From NCBI RefSeq assembly GCF_048771995.1, contig NC_133030.1, positions 63,251,501 through 63,315,500 of the forward strand: DNA of 64,000 bases. The letters run 5' to 3'. The translations under genes were made by a program, and so were the position numbers. Source of the stretch: Taeniopygia guttata (lineage: Eukaryota; Chordata; Aves; Passeriformes; Estrildidae). Of this stretch, positions 31,675 to 42,552 are shown in pieces. The notes below the pieces were generated by a model, which was not told the origin of the DNA, searched no databases, and was given only the letters and a program-made list of their open reading frames with translations. Numbering within the stretch: the first letter of the stretch is position 1; each line of letters begins with the position of its first letter.

Positions 31675-32133
31675 TGATGCCTCAGGTTTTGGCTTTTGCA
31701 TTTTTCACATTCTGTGCTGCTTTAGTGTGTGGGTCTGGGCTCCATATCAGGGGATGCTGAGCTCTCTGCACAGAGCAGGGACACAAAACAATTCCTGCTC
31801 CAGCTGGGCACCAAGGACAAATGATCCAAATCTCAGCCCAGGAGCACAAACACCGTGGGCTGGAGAGAGAAAAACAAGCAGGATGGGACTGCCTGGGCTA
31901 AAGCTGGAATGGGACAATGAACTCCAAGGTGCCAATGGAGCAGAACTGATCCCAGGGAGAGCCCCCGGGAGCGCTCGTGCATTTTGGGGCCATTTTGGTT
32001 CATTTGGGTGCAGCCCTGGCTGGGCTCTGGTGCTGCCCAAGGTGGATCCATGGAGGAGATCCTTTAATAAATCCCAGCTTTATTCTTTGACTCCATCCAG
32101 CCTCTGTTCTAGCTGAGCCTGCACAAGGCATCA
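31675..32133 (+). mobile_element. Intact-looking solo LTR (TGATGCC family) inside CR1
   Basis: 459 bp with perfect 7-bp inverted ends TGATGCC / GGCATCA, a 4-bp target duplication GAGT (31671-31674 and 32134-32137) and AATAAA at 32066-32071. It splits a CR1 element, so it is younger than that CR1. The 4-bp duplication suggests a class I (gamma-like) retrovirus. It is a solo LTR fossil without any internal region. Siblings: 2902-3946, 30010-30200 (truncated), 37215-37650. Confidence 0.88.
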
Positions 32134-32262
32134 GAGTCCCCATCCCTGCAGGGATTTAAACCCTGTGTGGATGTGGCACTTGGGGACAAGGGGCAGGGGT
32201 GGCCTTGGGGAATGGTTGGACTCAGTCCTGGAGGGTTTTTCCAACCTCAAGGACTCTGATTG

Positions 32263-35200
32263 CCTTTTCTGGGATGAAGCAGCTGTCTGGGGCTCAGTCC
32301 TGTGGGATCAGGTCTGGAAGCAGCTCCTGGGGCTCATGGAGCTCTTTCCTGGGGGTTTTGGTAGAGGTTTGAGCCTCGGACTTCAGCTAAAATTTTTTGC
32401 AGCCCTTTTAGTGTTACTGCATCACCATGGGTGAGTCTTGGTGTTGCATCCTGGCAGTCCATCCCTGGATTTGGACCAAGGAATTTGCTCCTGGACCATC
32501 TCAAGATTCCTGGGGGCTCTGCTGTGCCCCAGCAGGGCCAGGAAGCTTCTGCAGGGGCTCTTTGCTGAAAACATTTCTGGCCTTGGAAATTTATCTTAGT
32601 TATATAAACTTTTAATCTTTTTGTTTTTTCCTTGATGCTTTTCTAACTTCAGCAGAGATTTAGGAAGTGCTGTGGCCTTGGCAAAGATCAATAGATACTC
32701 TGTTAAAGAAAGGCTCTAAATTTAGTGTTTGGATGATTTCAGGGGGAAAATGGAGTTTGAAATATTTAATTGAGTATTGAGCTAAGCTTCATCATGAGAA
32801 CGGAGGAACCCTCTTCTCAAATGAGAGAGGAACCTTTTGTTTTTCTCCTGAAGCCTTTCATTAAAACCCTGGATAATTAGATTTGCCCTGCTTAGTGGAA
32901 TAGTGGAGCAGAGGCTGGGAAACTCCAGCTCCAGTTCTCTGTTATTCAAAAAAAAAAAACAGCAGACACCTCTGCCTCTCCTATTCTTCCTTTCAAAGCT
33001 CATCTAGACTTTTTCCTCATTTTCCAGCCTGGCTGTGTTTGGGACCAGCTTATCCTGGAATTTGTCTCTTGCTAACATTGTTTTTGAGCATAAAGAGTTG
33101 TGTTTCATCCCCCTCTTTGCCAAGCACACGGAGAGGAGCTGCCGGAGCAATCCCGTTTTACCTCTCTGGAAATAATGAAGCCAGAAACATTTTCTCCTTC
33201 TCGCTGGTTTAAATTTACAGAAGTGAACAATCATTTTTGCAGCCTCTGAGAGTGAAATGTGGGGGAAACAAACTGATCCTATCGACTTTTCCAGCTGGAG
33301 CAGCGCAGGGAACATTACTTAGAGCTCCACCACGCTCAGCTCTAATCCCATGAGATGTCTTTGTTGATGCATAAGCTGTGACCTAAAATATTGACTTTAT
33401 AAAGTAATTGAATCCCCGAGTCATGTTTCAGATGAAAAGCACTTGACAAACGGCTCCAGGAAGGAGCTGAGCCCAAAAGCCTGAGTGTGGCTGGAATGGG
33501 ATTTAGTCCACTTGACTCCCGTTGGTCTGGCTGGAGCAGGCAGCCCTGCCCCAGGACTGGGGAATCGCAGGGTAAGAAGAGGTTCTCTCTTTTTCTTTTT
33601 CATTTTTTACCTCACAGGAAAAAGGTTAATAATTCCTTCAGGCTCTGCAGAAGAGCTGGGAACTGTGCACTTTTTGAGGGGGAACATTTTGGCACAGGGT
33701 GACGTGGTGGGGCTGTGTGGGTGCTGAACGTGCTCTCCTGGTTTGCTTTTTGTCCAAGGGAGATCATCTCCAGTTCCTGCACCAAATTTGAGTTTCAGAG
33801 GCCTCAAATCCCTGCCTGGCCTTTCTGTATGACCCAGTTCATCCCAAGTCATCCCAGTGCTCCAAGCAGAGCTGCTGCTGAAGGAAAAGCGGAGATGCAA
33901 ATGGGGAAATGATGCAAAGCCAAAGGACCATGGCGAGACCCTGGGATGGACCAGGTCTCATCCCTGAACCATTTTCCTGGATCCTGAGGACAGCTGGGGC
34001 TGAGGGGATGAAGATGAGGTTCTGGAGGAGAACTCTTGGTAAGAAATCACCCCAACCCTGCAGCCCAGTGACCATTCCCTCCTTCCTCTGCTCCTCTTAA
34101 TGAATTTCCCCATTAATTTATGAGTGCACAATTACCTCATTATTCCAAATGGCTCCATTTAACCAAACTTTATTTCTGACTCCTCAATTGTTACTGTGCT
34201 CATCCCACAACAACTCTTGTTTTCCTTCCGAGCACGTTAACTCCACTGCTGTCTTTCCTCTGCTCTTTTGCATAATGTTATAACAAGCATTTAAATAACT
34301 GTAAAGGTTCCATCAGCTCTTGCTTTCATATCTTTCTGTCTCCATGGCAACCAGCTACACTTCCCTGTCTACTTTCCCCTTTATTTTTTTGCGTTTGAGT
34401 CCCTCAGTCCAGCGGCTGGAAGATGGAGTTGGGTTCTCCGCTCGTTTTGGATTCTCCCCTTGTTTGCCCTCAACGTTGAAGCGCTGCCTGAATTTTGGTT
34501 TTGCTGCCTTGCCGTGATCATTATTTTCCTTCTTGGCCATTAGTGAGGACACTTGGAGCTGGGAGATGGAAATTTATTTTTCCATTTGTACAGAGTGCAG
34601 GAGGATGGGGAAATAGGCAGAGGTAATTACTGGGATTTGGAATTCCGAGGTGAAATTGGGATGAGTAGAGCTCAACGGAACTTTTCTTTGCAGAGTGTTC
34701 TCAACCCCTGCCCCTCATTTGGGGCATGAAATCTCTTGCAGAAAATGCGATGATCTTTTTGTCAAAGCTCTTGTTTAAATTGAGCCTTAATATCCCATAT
34801 CCCCATTAAAAACATAAATAACAATCCAGCGTCCTGCTGCCGGCTGGTTTATATGGATCTGACAGACCCAGAGCACTGGGGAAACAAGCTGCAAATCTTC
34901 CTGCAAATTGCTGGAATGAACCTGGGAAGGCCTAATCCAATGGGACTGTCTGCCACTGGCATGGATTCCAGCCTGTCTGGGGATGGAATCCGCCCTGGCA
35001 AAGCGGGAGGGAACAGAAGGTTGCGCTGGCAGCTCGCAGCTCCTGCCAGTCTGCGTTTCCATCTGCAAGGAGGTGCCCTCGATGAGACTGAAGTGACAAA
35101 GGGAAGAATTCCAGACAGGCTGCTCATTTCCCTTCCCCCAAACACCACGTGCTGACCCCGCAGTCGGTGACGCAGATGGAGCTCAAACCCCCTGCGCAAA

Positions 35201-35284
35201 CAGGACAATGAATGCTGCTGGCATTTTATTGCTGTTTATTGCTAAGAAATGAGCCATTGGAGGCTGCTGGTCACTCACAGGATT
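32263..35284. other. Repeat-poor gene-free block
   Basis: No CR1 or LTR recognised over 3 kb, which is unusual in this window. Around 33160-33430 and 34090-34340 the sequence is AT-rich, non-repetitive and contains TAAT-type words. The block may hold conserved non-coding sequence. No coding signal is seen. Confidence 0.4.
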
Positions 35285-35390
35285 GGGGAATCATGGAATG
35301 GTTTGGGTTGGAAGGAACCTTGAAGACATTCCACTATCCCAGGTAGCTCCAAGCCCCACCCAGCTTGGCCTGGGGCAGTTCCAGGCTGCA
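35285..35390 (-). mobile_element. CR1 LINE 3' fragment
   Basis: Minus-oriented CR1 end: GGCTTGGAGCTACCTGGGAT, AAGGTTCCTTCCAACCCAAA, CCATTCCATGATTCCCCAAT. Confidence 0.82.
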
Positions 35391-36189
35391 CTATGGGTAT
35401 CCCGCTCTGTAGGATGCAAACTCTGGGATTTCCTTATTTATTAGACCTCAGTCTCAGGAGTATTGGCATTATTGGATCGAGGAAGAGAAACAATCCCACC
35501 GGAGGAAGAAATCACCAGTAGAAGAAAAGAACGAGGAAATCATTAAAGCAGTGAAAGCTGAGCGAGTCCATTCAGGCCTCTGAGCCTTTTCCACTGACTC
35601 CAGGAAAATCCTGATGGTATTTTCCTTCTCTCATTGCAGGCCCTGATTGATGCCCCTGCGGCATCCTCTTCCCTCACGGGTGTCGGAGCCGTTTTGGACA
35701 CAGTTGTGCTATTTGGGAAATGTATTTTTATGTTCAAGGGAGATTTCGAAGAATCCTCATGGTCCCAAGTCCTGGGTCACCCCTGGCTGGGGCTGTCACC
35801 ACCTCATTTGAGAAAGAAGCTGAAGCAAATAAAATTGTGAAGAAAAATCCTTCTCCTCAAGGAACACCGATGAGGAAAATGCCCGGCTCAGCCTGCCTTC
35901 ATCACTCTGTTTCTCTGCTGGAATCTGATTCATCGATTTGGCTGAATGTGGAACCTGACAAATGCTGTTCAAAGCAAATTTAGGAGGATCTTTGCAGCTG
36001 CTTTTCTCCTGAGGAGGAATGGGAATGCTCTGGAGTGTGCAGTTCGCAGCTGACCCTGGAGCACTTCTCTGCAGAGTGTGGGGCAGCTCTGTCAGGGGAG
36101 AGGCTGATCTGGGGCTGAGAGCAGCAGCCCAAAATTTTGTCAGAGATTTAACCCAGTTTGACTGCTGGGTGAGCAGAGGAGCTGGAGAG
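35391..36189. other. Gene-free stretch
   Basis: Unique-looking; purine-rich around 35465-35560. No supported gene or element. Confidence 0.4.
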
Positions 36190-36475
36190 GGATTTTGGAC
36201 AAGGGATGGAGGGAGAGGACACAGGAAATGACTTCCCACTGCCAGAGGGCAGGGATGGATGGGAGATTGAGAATTGGGAATTCCTGGCTGGGAGGGTGGG
36301 GAGGGGCTGGGCTGGAATTCCCAGAGAAGCTGGGACTGCCTCTGGATCCCTGGCAGTGCCCAAGGCCAGGTTGAATGGGTTTGGAGCAGCCTGGGATGGT
36401 GGAAGTGTCCCTGCCATGGCAGGGGTGGCACGGGATGAGCTTTAAGGTCCCTTCCAGCCCAAACCATCCTGGGGC
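36190..36475 (+). mobile_element. CR1 LINE 3' fragment
   Basis: Plus-oriented CR1: GGGATGGAGGGAGAGGACAC, GAATTCCTGGCTGGGAGGGT, TGCCTCTGGATCCCTGGCAG, GTGTCCCTGCCATGGCAGGG, tail AAGGTCCCTTCCAGCCCAAA. Confidence 0.9.
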
Positions 36476-37139
36476 TCCTTCCCCAACAGCACAAACCTAA
36501 CAAAGAACGATGTAAAGGTACAGTGAAAGCTTTTCCCCATCTCTTCTCACCCTGCAGGACGCTGGGGCATTAATTCCCTTTGTGCTCTGTGTCCATTTCA
36601 CGCCTCCCTGCAAAGCTGAAGACACTTGAAAACCTTCTCTGCTCACACCTGAGCTGCTACTTGGGGCAAAACACAGCCAGCGTGTCTGCAGCTGCTCTCT
36701 CTTTCATTCCTCCCTGCCCAAGTGCCACCTCTGGCGTGTCACAGCCCCGGAGCAGCGAGGGAAGCGCTGCCAGGAGCTTTTCCACGCTCGCCATCCATGT
36801 TCCAGTGCCATTCCTCGCATGAGGCTCACAAAATGTGCTCCGTGCCTCCTCTCACAGGACTCCCAGTCGCTGGCAGCAAGGTGGGGATCAAAGCCCAGGC
36901 TGGATTGATGGGGACAGAAACTCCAGCTCTCTCCATCTGCCATTCCCTGTGGGAATGCTGCAGTGCCTGGATCGCTCAGCCAGCCTGACAGAGCAGCTTC
37001 CCTGGAACATGCTGCTGCTTCTCCCTGCACAGGGCAGTTGTGTTTAATGTGGATAATTGGAATTGCATCATTTATTTAATCAAATGCCTTCCCGCCTTTC
37101 CCCAGAGGTGACAGCGCTGAGCAAAACCTGTGGGTGCTC
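36476..37139. other. Gene-free stretch
   Basis: Unique-looking moderately GC-rich sequence; no supported gene or element. Confidence 0.4.
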
Positions 37140-37214
37140 TGCATGTGGTGATCCTTTTCCCAGGGGAGCCTGTTCCTAAAATCCAGCCTAACCCTCCCCT
37201 GGCACAGCTCCCTG
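37140..37214 (-). mobile_element. CR1 LINE remnant
   Basis: Minus-oriented CR1 piece (GGGAGGGTTAGGCTGGATTT, AGGAACAGGCTCCC...) directly abutting the LTR that follows. Confidence 0.6.
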
Positions 37215-37650
37215 TGATGCCTTAGGAGTTTGGCTTTTATGTTTTTCATGTATTTGTAATCCTGCAGTTCTTTAGTGTGTAATCTAAACTCCACACACAG
37301 TGTGAGCTGCTGCTTCCCCATTTTTGGGCAGACACAACAATTCCTCTCCAGGCCTGGCAATCAAGGACACCTCACTGCCTCAGGCCCCCAGAAATGTGAA
37401 CAAAAGTGAGTTGAGGGCAGCAAACTTGAGGTAAATGACTTCATTACCTGAAGCTGTAATTGGAAGATTACCCCCAATATGCAAATGGACCAAACTTATA
37501 CAAGTGTGAAACCCGTGACCTGTGGTCAATTTTTAGGTGTAGCCCCTGGGGCAAAGGCCAGTTCAAGTGCATTTTAGTGGGATTTATCCCTCTATTTTTT
37601 CTGGATTTCAGCCAAATGGAGGAATTGGGAATCAAACCTTGGCCCTGAGG
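37215..37650 (+). mobile_element. Solo LTR of the TGATGCC family, diverged
   Basis: Starts TGATGCCTTAGGAGTTTGGC, matching the start of 31675-32133. It shares AGACACAACAATTCCTCTCC and GTGTGAAACCCGTGACC with siblings. The 3' end, near AGGCA, is diverged and the target duplication is not clear. Fossil. Confidence 0.72.
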
Positions 37651-38015
37651 CACTTCCCAAAATCCTCAGTGCTGGACAGGCTCATCCCTGCCCTTCTTCC
37701 CTCCCTGGTGACCATGGATCAGGGTTGGTATTTCTGGGGATGCCCAAAATGCAATTTTTTCTTGGTGTGTGAATGTAACCTTGGCTCGGCAGCAGCAGGT
37801 GCAGCTTCTTCTGCAATGATCATGGAAAAAAAAACAGCAGGAGATGTTTGGGAAAAAGAAACGGATCCTGGAATTCAGAGCAAGGCTGAAGGCAGGAGGA
37901 GGCTGAGGAAGGAGGCACAGGGTCTCCAGGTAGGAGCTGGTTGGGAATGATGGTTTGGAGGTAGCAGCTAGAGCCCCTGGGGCGTACAGACCAGGCACTG
38001 CAATTCCTGCCTGGA

Positions 38016-38610
38016 TCTTGGGGTCTGGGTGTGGAGGTGACCCCAGGAGCGTAAAAGTCCTCGTTTCCCAGCCCTGCACCCAAAGGAGGAGTCTGAATTT
38101 TCAGGATCAGCTTCTCAAGGGTGTTTATTTTCCCTTATCTAGAACATTCTCTCTCTGCCCTGCTGAGCTCTGGCCAGCAGCTCGGCCATGCCATTCTGTC
38201 TGCCCTCAGGGCGGTGTTTGCATTTTATACCAAAAACTGCCTGTGCCATGTTTACAATAACGTGCCAATATCTGTCATTGATGTTGGACAGTGTGTCTGT
38301 GCCTTAAACCAACAGAAAAGTGTCACCAGCACAGCAAGGCATGGAGGGCAAGGAGAAGGAGAAGAAGGTCAGGACATGCCCAAATCCCTCCATCTTATCC
38401 CTTTGAATCCCATTTAAAAAACCCTAAAATTCTACTTTTCCACCCTGTGTTAACTCAACTACCACACTACTCAAACCCTTGTGGCTTGTAATTCCTCACA
38501 CAAATTTGGCAGTTTTTTCCATGGGCTAAAATCAAAGCCACAGGAGTTTTTGACTCGTGCCAGGGTCTGGAGCAGCCAGGGCAGGCAGAGGGATGTGCTG
38601 GGTTCCCACA
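38016..38610 (-). mobile_element. Solo LTR with 6-bp target duplication (family A)
   Basis: 595 bp, beginning TGTGGGAACC at 38610 on the minus strand, flanked by the direct repeat CCTGGA (38010-38015 and 38611-38616). TATAAAA-type box on the minus strand near 38225-38232 and AATAAA near 38127-38132. Sibling of 24641-25255; long shared tracts include AACCAACAGAAAAGTGTCAC. Fossil solo LTR. Confidence 0.82.
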
Positions 38611-38616
38611 CCTGGA

Positions 38617-39700
38617 CCGAGGCAGGGATTTGTCCTTCCCTGGGGAGATCACCCGGCAGCAGGAGGAGAGGAAGAGGATGAGGAGGAGGGGGAAATTGTG
38701 GGGTTCAGCTGGAGGGAGAAGCGCTGGGATGGAGGTGGAGAAGGTGGAAGATGCTGGATCCTGTGGGATCTCCAGTGGCCTGGAGAGCTCCTTGTGGGAT
38801 CGTGGTTGTGGGATGGGTGGAGCAGCCTCTGTTAGACCCGAAACACTGAATTTTCCAAGGAGAGCTCTGATGGAGGAGCTCTGGGACCTTCATGCTGAGA
38901 ACATGAAGTTGCCTTGGGAAATGAGCTGCCTTGGCTTTTTTTAGTTCACCTTGGCTGAAAAGCAAAGTTTTCCAAGGAAAACTTTGGATGTGAAAAACAT
39001 CTTCTGCTTGATAAAAACTTCTGGCCTTTTTTTGGGAGGGAGGGAATAAATCTGGAGGAAGGAGTAACACAAACCACAGCAGAAAAAAAATATAACCACA
39101 GTTTAAGGAAAACATCTTCCCATTTGTTAGCATTCTCTTCAGTGCCTGCATTTTAATTTTTTTTTCCTTTTGTTTTGTTTTCCTGACAGCTGCTACAAGT
39201 GGTACCACTTTTCTCCTCACAGAATCTGTCTGTTTGGGAAGCTGGAGCTTTCCCTTGTGGTGCTTTTTATCCTTTTTATCCTATTTTTCTTTTCCTGTGA
39301 TTCAGTCAGAGCTCTGCAGGGCTCTGGGTGCCTCTACATCCCTCACACAATGGAAATGATAAATACATGAGGGGAAAAGCTTGAGATTTCCTCCTGAAGT
39401 TGTGTATTTGAAGGAGCTGCCCACTCCAAATATCCAGATTTGGAGATTTGATGGAGGAGAACAATATTGGGAAGAGGTTTGAGCGAGGAATTGGGAATAT
39501 GAAGCTGGGAGAGGCAGCTTTGGAAGGAGGAGCTGCATTCTCCTTGGCAGATGGTGGAGCTCAGCTGGGTCTGTGTTTTCCAGCTTCTGACTGGGTGCAG
39601 GTGCTCCAGGGATGAATTCTTCCCTGAAATTTGAAATCTTCATCCCCCAGCTCCCTGCTGGCAGTGTTTTCTGCTCCTAGATTCCCTCTCCTGTTGCTTC
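38617..39700. other. Gene-free stretch
   Basis: Contains a purine-rich run at about 38655-38740 and T-rich runs near 39150-39180 and 39270-39300. No supported gene. Confidence 0.4.
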
Positions 39701-39719
39701 TGCAAGGGAGAGAGGGGCC

Positions 39720-40235
39720 GGCTAAAAACACTGATGGGAAAATCCTTAACTTTTATTTTTTCTTGAAACAGATTAGAGCTGTGGAGTAATTTAAATAACT
39801 CCCATATCTGCAGATCAGCAAATCAAGCTCGTTAGTGCTCCTGCCTGTAGGTACAAGCTGCACACACACACAAGGTTCGTTTGCTGCTCCGCAGATCCGC
39901 GGTGCACCGCAGAAATTAAGGGCATGGGATCATTAAAATCGACTTGTCATTCTTCTGCTGGTGCTTTCATTAATAAAATAAACCCTGGGATGGAGAAATG
40001 GTGAGCTGGCTTCCCTCTGTAGGCTTGCAAAGCCGGGAAGATGCAAATAATTAGTCCAAGCAGAACCTGGCTCCGGGCTAGCCTTTGCCAGGCAGAATTT
40101 TACATCTTGAATCATTGAGGGGGAAAGAAATCTGCTTTTTCTTGGGATTTCAGGATGTTTCATTTGTGACCTCTGCCTTGTGGTCACGTACCTTCGGAGA
40201 GGAGGCTGAGTTGGTTCATTAATCACCGGCAGCAT
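39720..40235. promoter_or_regulatory. Candidate conserved non-coding element
   Basis: 500 bp without recognised repeats, AT-rich with spaced CpG. It includes ATGCAAATAATTAG at 40041-40054, a POU octamer fused to a homeodomain core, plus TTCATTAATAAAATAA and GGTTCATTAATCACC. Candidate distal enhancer; conservation not testable here. Confidence 0.33.
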
Positions 40236-42109
40236 CATTTGGGTGAGAACAGCTCAGTGCTCCGGCTGGAGCATCCCAGCCTCTCCCAACCCCCTTTCAT
40301 ATTCAGAGCATCTCCCGCTGTCCTTGGAGCACAGGGAATGGAAAATCCCAGTGCAGGATCCGCTCCCAGTGCTCTGGGAAGGTGTTTTGGGTGGAATTTC
40401 TGGGATAAATTGCAAATCCAGGTTCGCAGCTCCCTGCAGATCATCCTGGTGAGGATCTCTGGGAATTTCTGGGGTTTCAGAACTCCCCATCCGAAGTCCC
40501 AGCACGTTCAGCTCCTTGACCTCATCTTTCCAGCAGGACAGGATGGAGATCCCATGTGCCCAGGTCTCCATTTTTGGGAGAAAAGTGATTTTTAATGACT
40601 AATCCTCAGGGAATTTCCTTCCAGTCCACTTTGGCTCAAAAGTTGGACTCAGGTAGAGGAAGGATTTTCCCTCTGGCTTTCCTAATTCCAGTGAAAATGC
40701 CCCTTTGGCAGTGGCAATCCTCTCTCATTAATATCTTAATTTCTACTGGCATTATTTAAACCCCCATGAAATTCAGTCTAGAAATGAACTTTGGAGGTGA
40801 AATCCAGGACAAGGATTCCCTGGGAGAAGTTGGGAAGTTACTGCAGTTCTTAAAAACTGCTTGACTTCTGGAGCTGTTATCCAGGGGACCGAGGTGGGCC
40901 TTGGGAGGGGCTGGGGAGCCTCTCCTGGAAATTTGTGCTGAATCCAGCATGATTTGATTAAATTGTTCTTTCCTTAAATCAATTCTATGTGATCTATTCC
41001 CAAACTTTTTATTTTGCATGAGGAAGAAACCTCTCAGCTTTGGGTGAAGTTGAATATTATTTTTTGTGCTTTGGAGCCAGAAAGTTTATGGGCAGGTTTA
41101 ACTTCATATTTTTTTAAGGATTCTGAAGTAATTTGTTCATTTTGGCCTCTGGAAATGGTTAATTCAGGATCTTCAGGCAATGCCATCACCCAGCTCCCAG
41201 GACTCTGGGTGGTTTTTCCCAGGAGAGTGATGCTAAGCTAAGGGATAACTGCCTTTTTTTCTTGGTGTAGCAAATTATATCAACCCTTTGCAGTGATGTT
41301 GAGCTTGGCAGGGAATATTCCAGCAGAGAATTTTGGGGTCGTGCACCTGGGATTGAAATGGTTGATTAGAAGGATGCTCCTGTCCCTCATCTCTGCTCAA
41401 TTTTTTATTTTTTATTTATTTATTTTTTTTTTTAGCTTGCAGGAATTACCCCAACCCTGGTCACTGCTGAGGCTTCATGAGGTCCCTGGAACATTTTTCC
41501 CAGGATGAAATGACTCCTTCACGTTAACCCTTGGATCCGCAATGATTCCTGGGAATTCAGCCCTTCTCAGGGTGTTGGCTGGAGATGTGAAGCTGCAGGT
41601 TTTTTTGGATCTCTGGCAGTGCTGTTCCCACCTCGCTTCTCTGTGGGGGGAGATTCCTGCAGGTTCCTGCCCCATTCTGTGTTCCATGTGGAAAATGAGG
41701 GAAAGGGACTTTTGGGAGTGAGTTGTTTTTCTTTTTAGGGAAGGCTGTCCCCATCACCACCTCGCTGCATTCCCATGAGTTGCCACTTTTCAAGGTCTGG
41801 CCTCTGATCCTGCTGGCACCAAAATGAACATTTAATTATCTGCAGGCAGATCCCTCTCTTTGCTCCTATTCCTGCCGCTGCATTTCCCTCAGCCCTTCAG
41901 GGATTTAATTGCATCCATCTCTGATTTTTCTGCTGAGTAGAACATGGCATTTCTTCAGTGCCTCCCTCTGCTAAAAAGGTCTCCTAAAAAGGAGCAATTT
42001 GTCACTCTTTGGCCCAGGTACATTTTTTTTTTTTGCCCATCCGAGCATATTTTCCCTCAGCATTTGCTTTTCTTCCTAATTTCCAATGGAACATTGCTCG
42101 GCTTTTCTC
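40236..42109. other. Gene-free stretch
   Basis: Unique-looking sequence with a T/A-rich tract at 41401-41433. No supported gene or element. Confidence 0.4.
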
Positions 42110-42350
42110 TTGCCTTGCCACTATAAATCCTCCTGAACATGGGGAGACGAGTGCTGAGGATTATTAAACACATTGGAAGGAGCACCAGAGCAGGGCCTGA
42201 CTTGCATTTTCAGCCACGCTCCGAACAGGGAATGTCTTCTGGGATAAAAGTTATGTTTACAGTCAGCTGCTAATTAGTGCTAGCAGAGTAATTATGTAAC
42301 TGATGAAACAGGACTGCAATTTTGGGTTTGAAGGCTTTTTGCATCGTAAG
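42110..42350. promoter_or_regulatory. Candidate distal element
   Basis: Repeat-free block with CAGCTGCTAATTAGTGCTAG and GAGTAATTATGTAACTGATG in close succession (42263-42307): E-box, homeodomain and C/EBP-like words. Function inferred only from motif density. Confidence 0.3.
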
Positions 42351-42426
42351 CAGGGAGCTCAAAAAAAACCCAAAAAACCCAAACCAACCCAATGGGGAAT
42401 GTTGTTTAATTCCACTTAAGTTAATG

Positions 42427-42552
42427 GAATCCCAGACTGGTTTGGGCTGGAAGAGACCTTAAAGCCAATCTCATCCCACCCCCTGCCATGGACAGGGACA
42501 CCTCCCATCATCCCAGGGTGCTCCAAGCCCCATCCAAGATGGCCTTGGTTGT
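42427..42552 (-). mobile_element. CR1 LINE 3' fragment
   Basis: Minus-oriented CR1 end: GGGGCTTGGAGCACCCTGGG, GGTGTCCCTGTCCATGGCAG, TTAAGGTCTCTTCCAGCCCA, CCAGTCTGGGATTCC. Confidence 0.87.

Larger units (their letters stand above)
31313..32262 (+). mobile_element. CR1 LINE fragment split by a solo LTR
   Basis: Plus-oriented CR1 runs 31313-31674 and resumes at 32134-32262. GGCAGTGGTGGAGT joins to GAGTCCCCATCCCTGCAGGG once the 4-bp duplication GAGT is removed, giving the normal CR1 order. The second part has TGTGGATGTGGCACTTGGGG and GTTTTTCCAACCTCAA. A 31-bp segment is tandemly expanded inside the first part. Confidence 0.85.

Noticed and set aside
24641-38610. The two family-A LTRs as the two ends of one provirus
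   Set aside because: Each has its own different 6-bp target duplication and the 12.8 kb between them shows no retroviral interior. They are separate solo LTRs.
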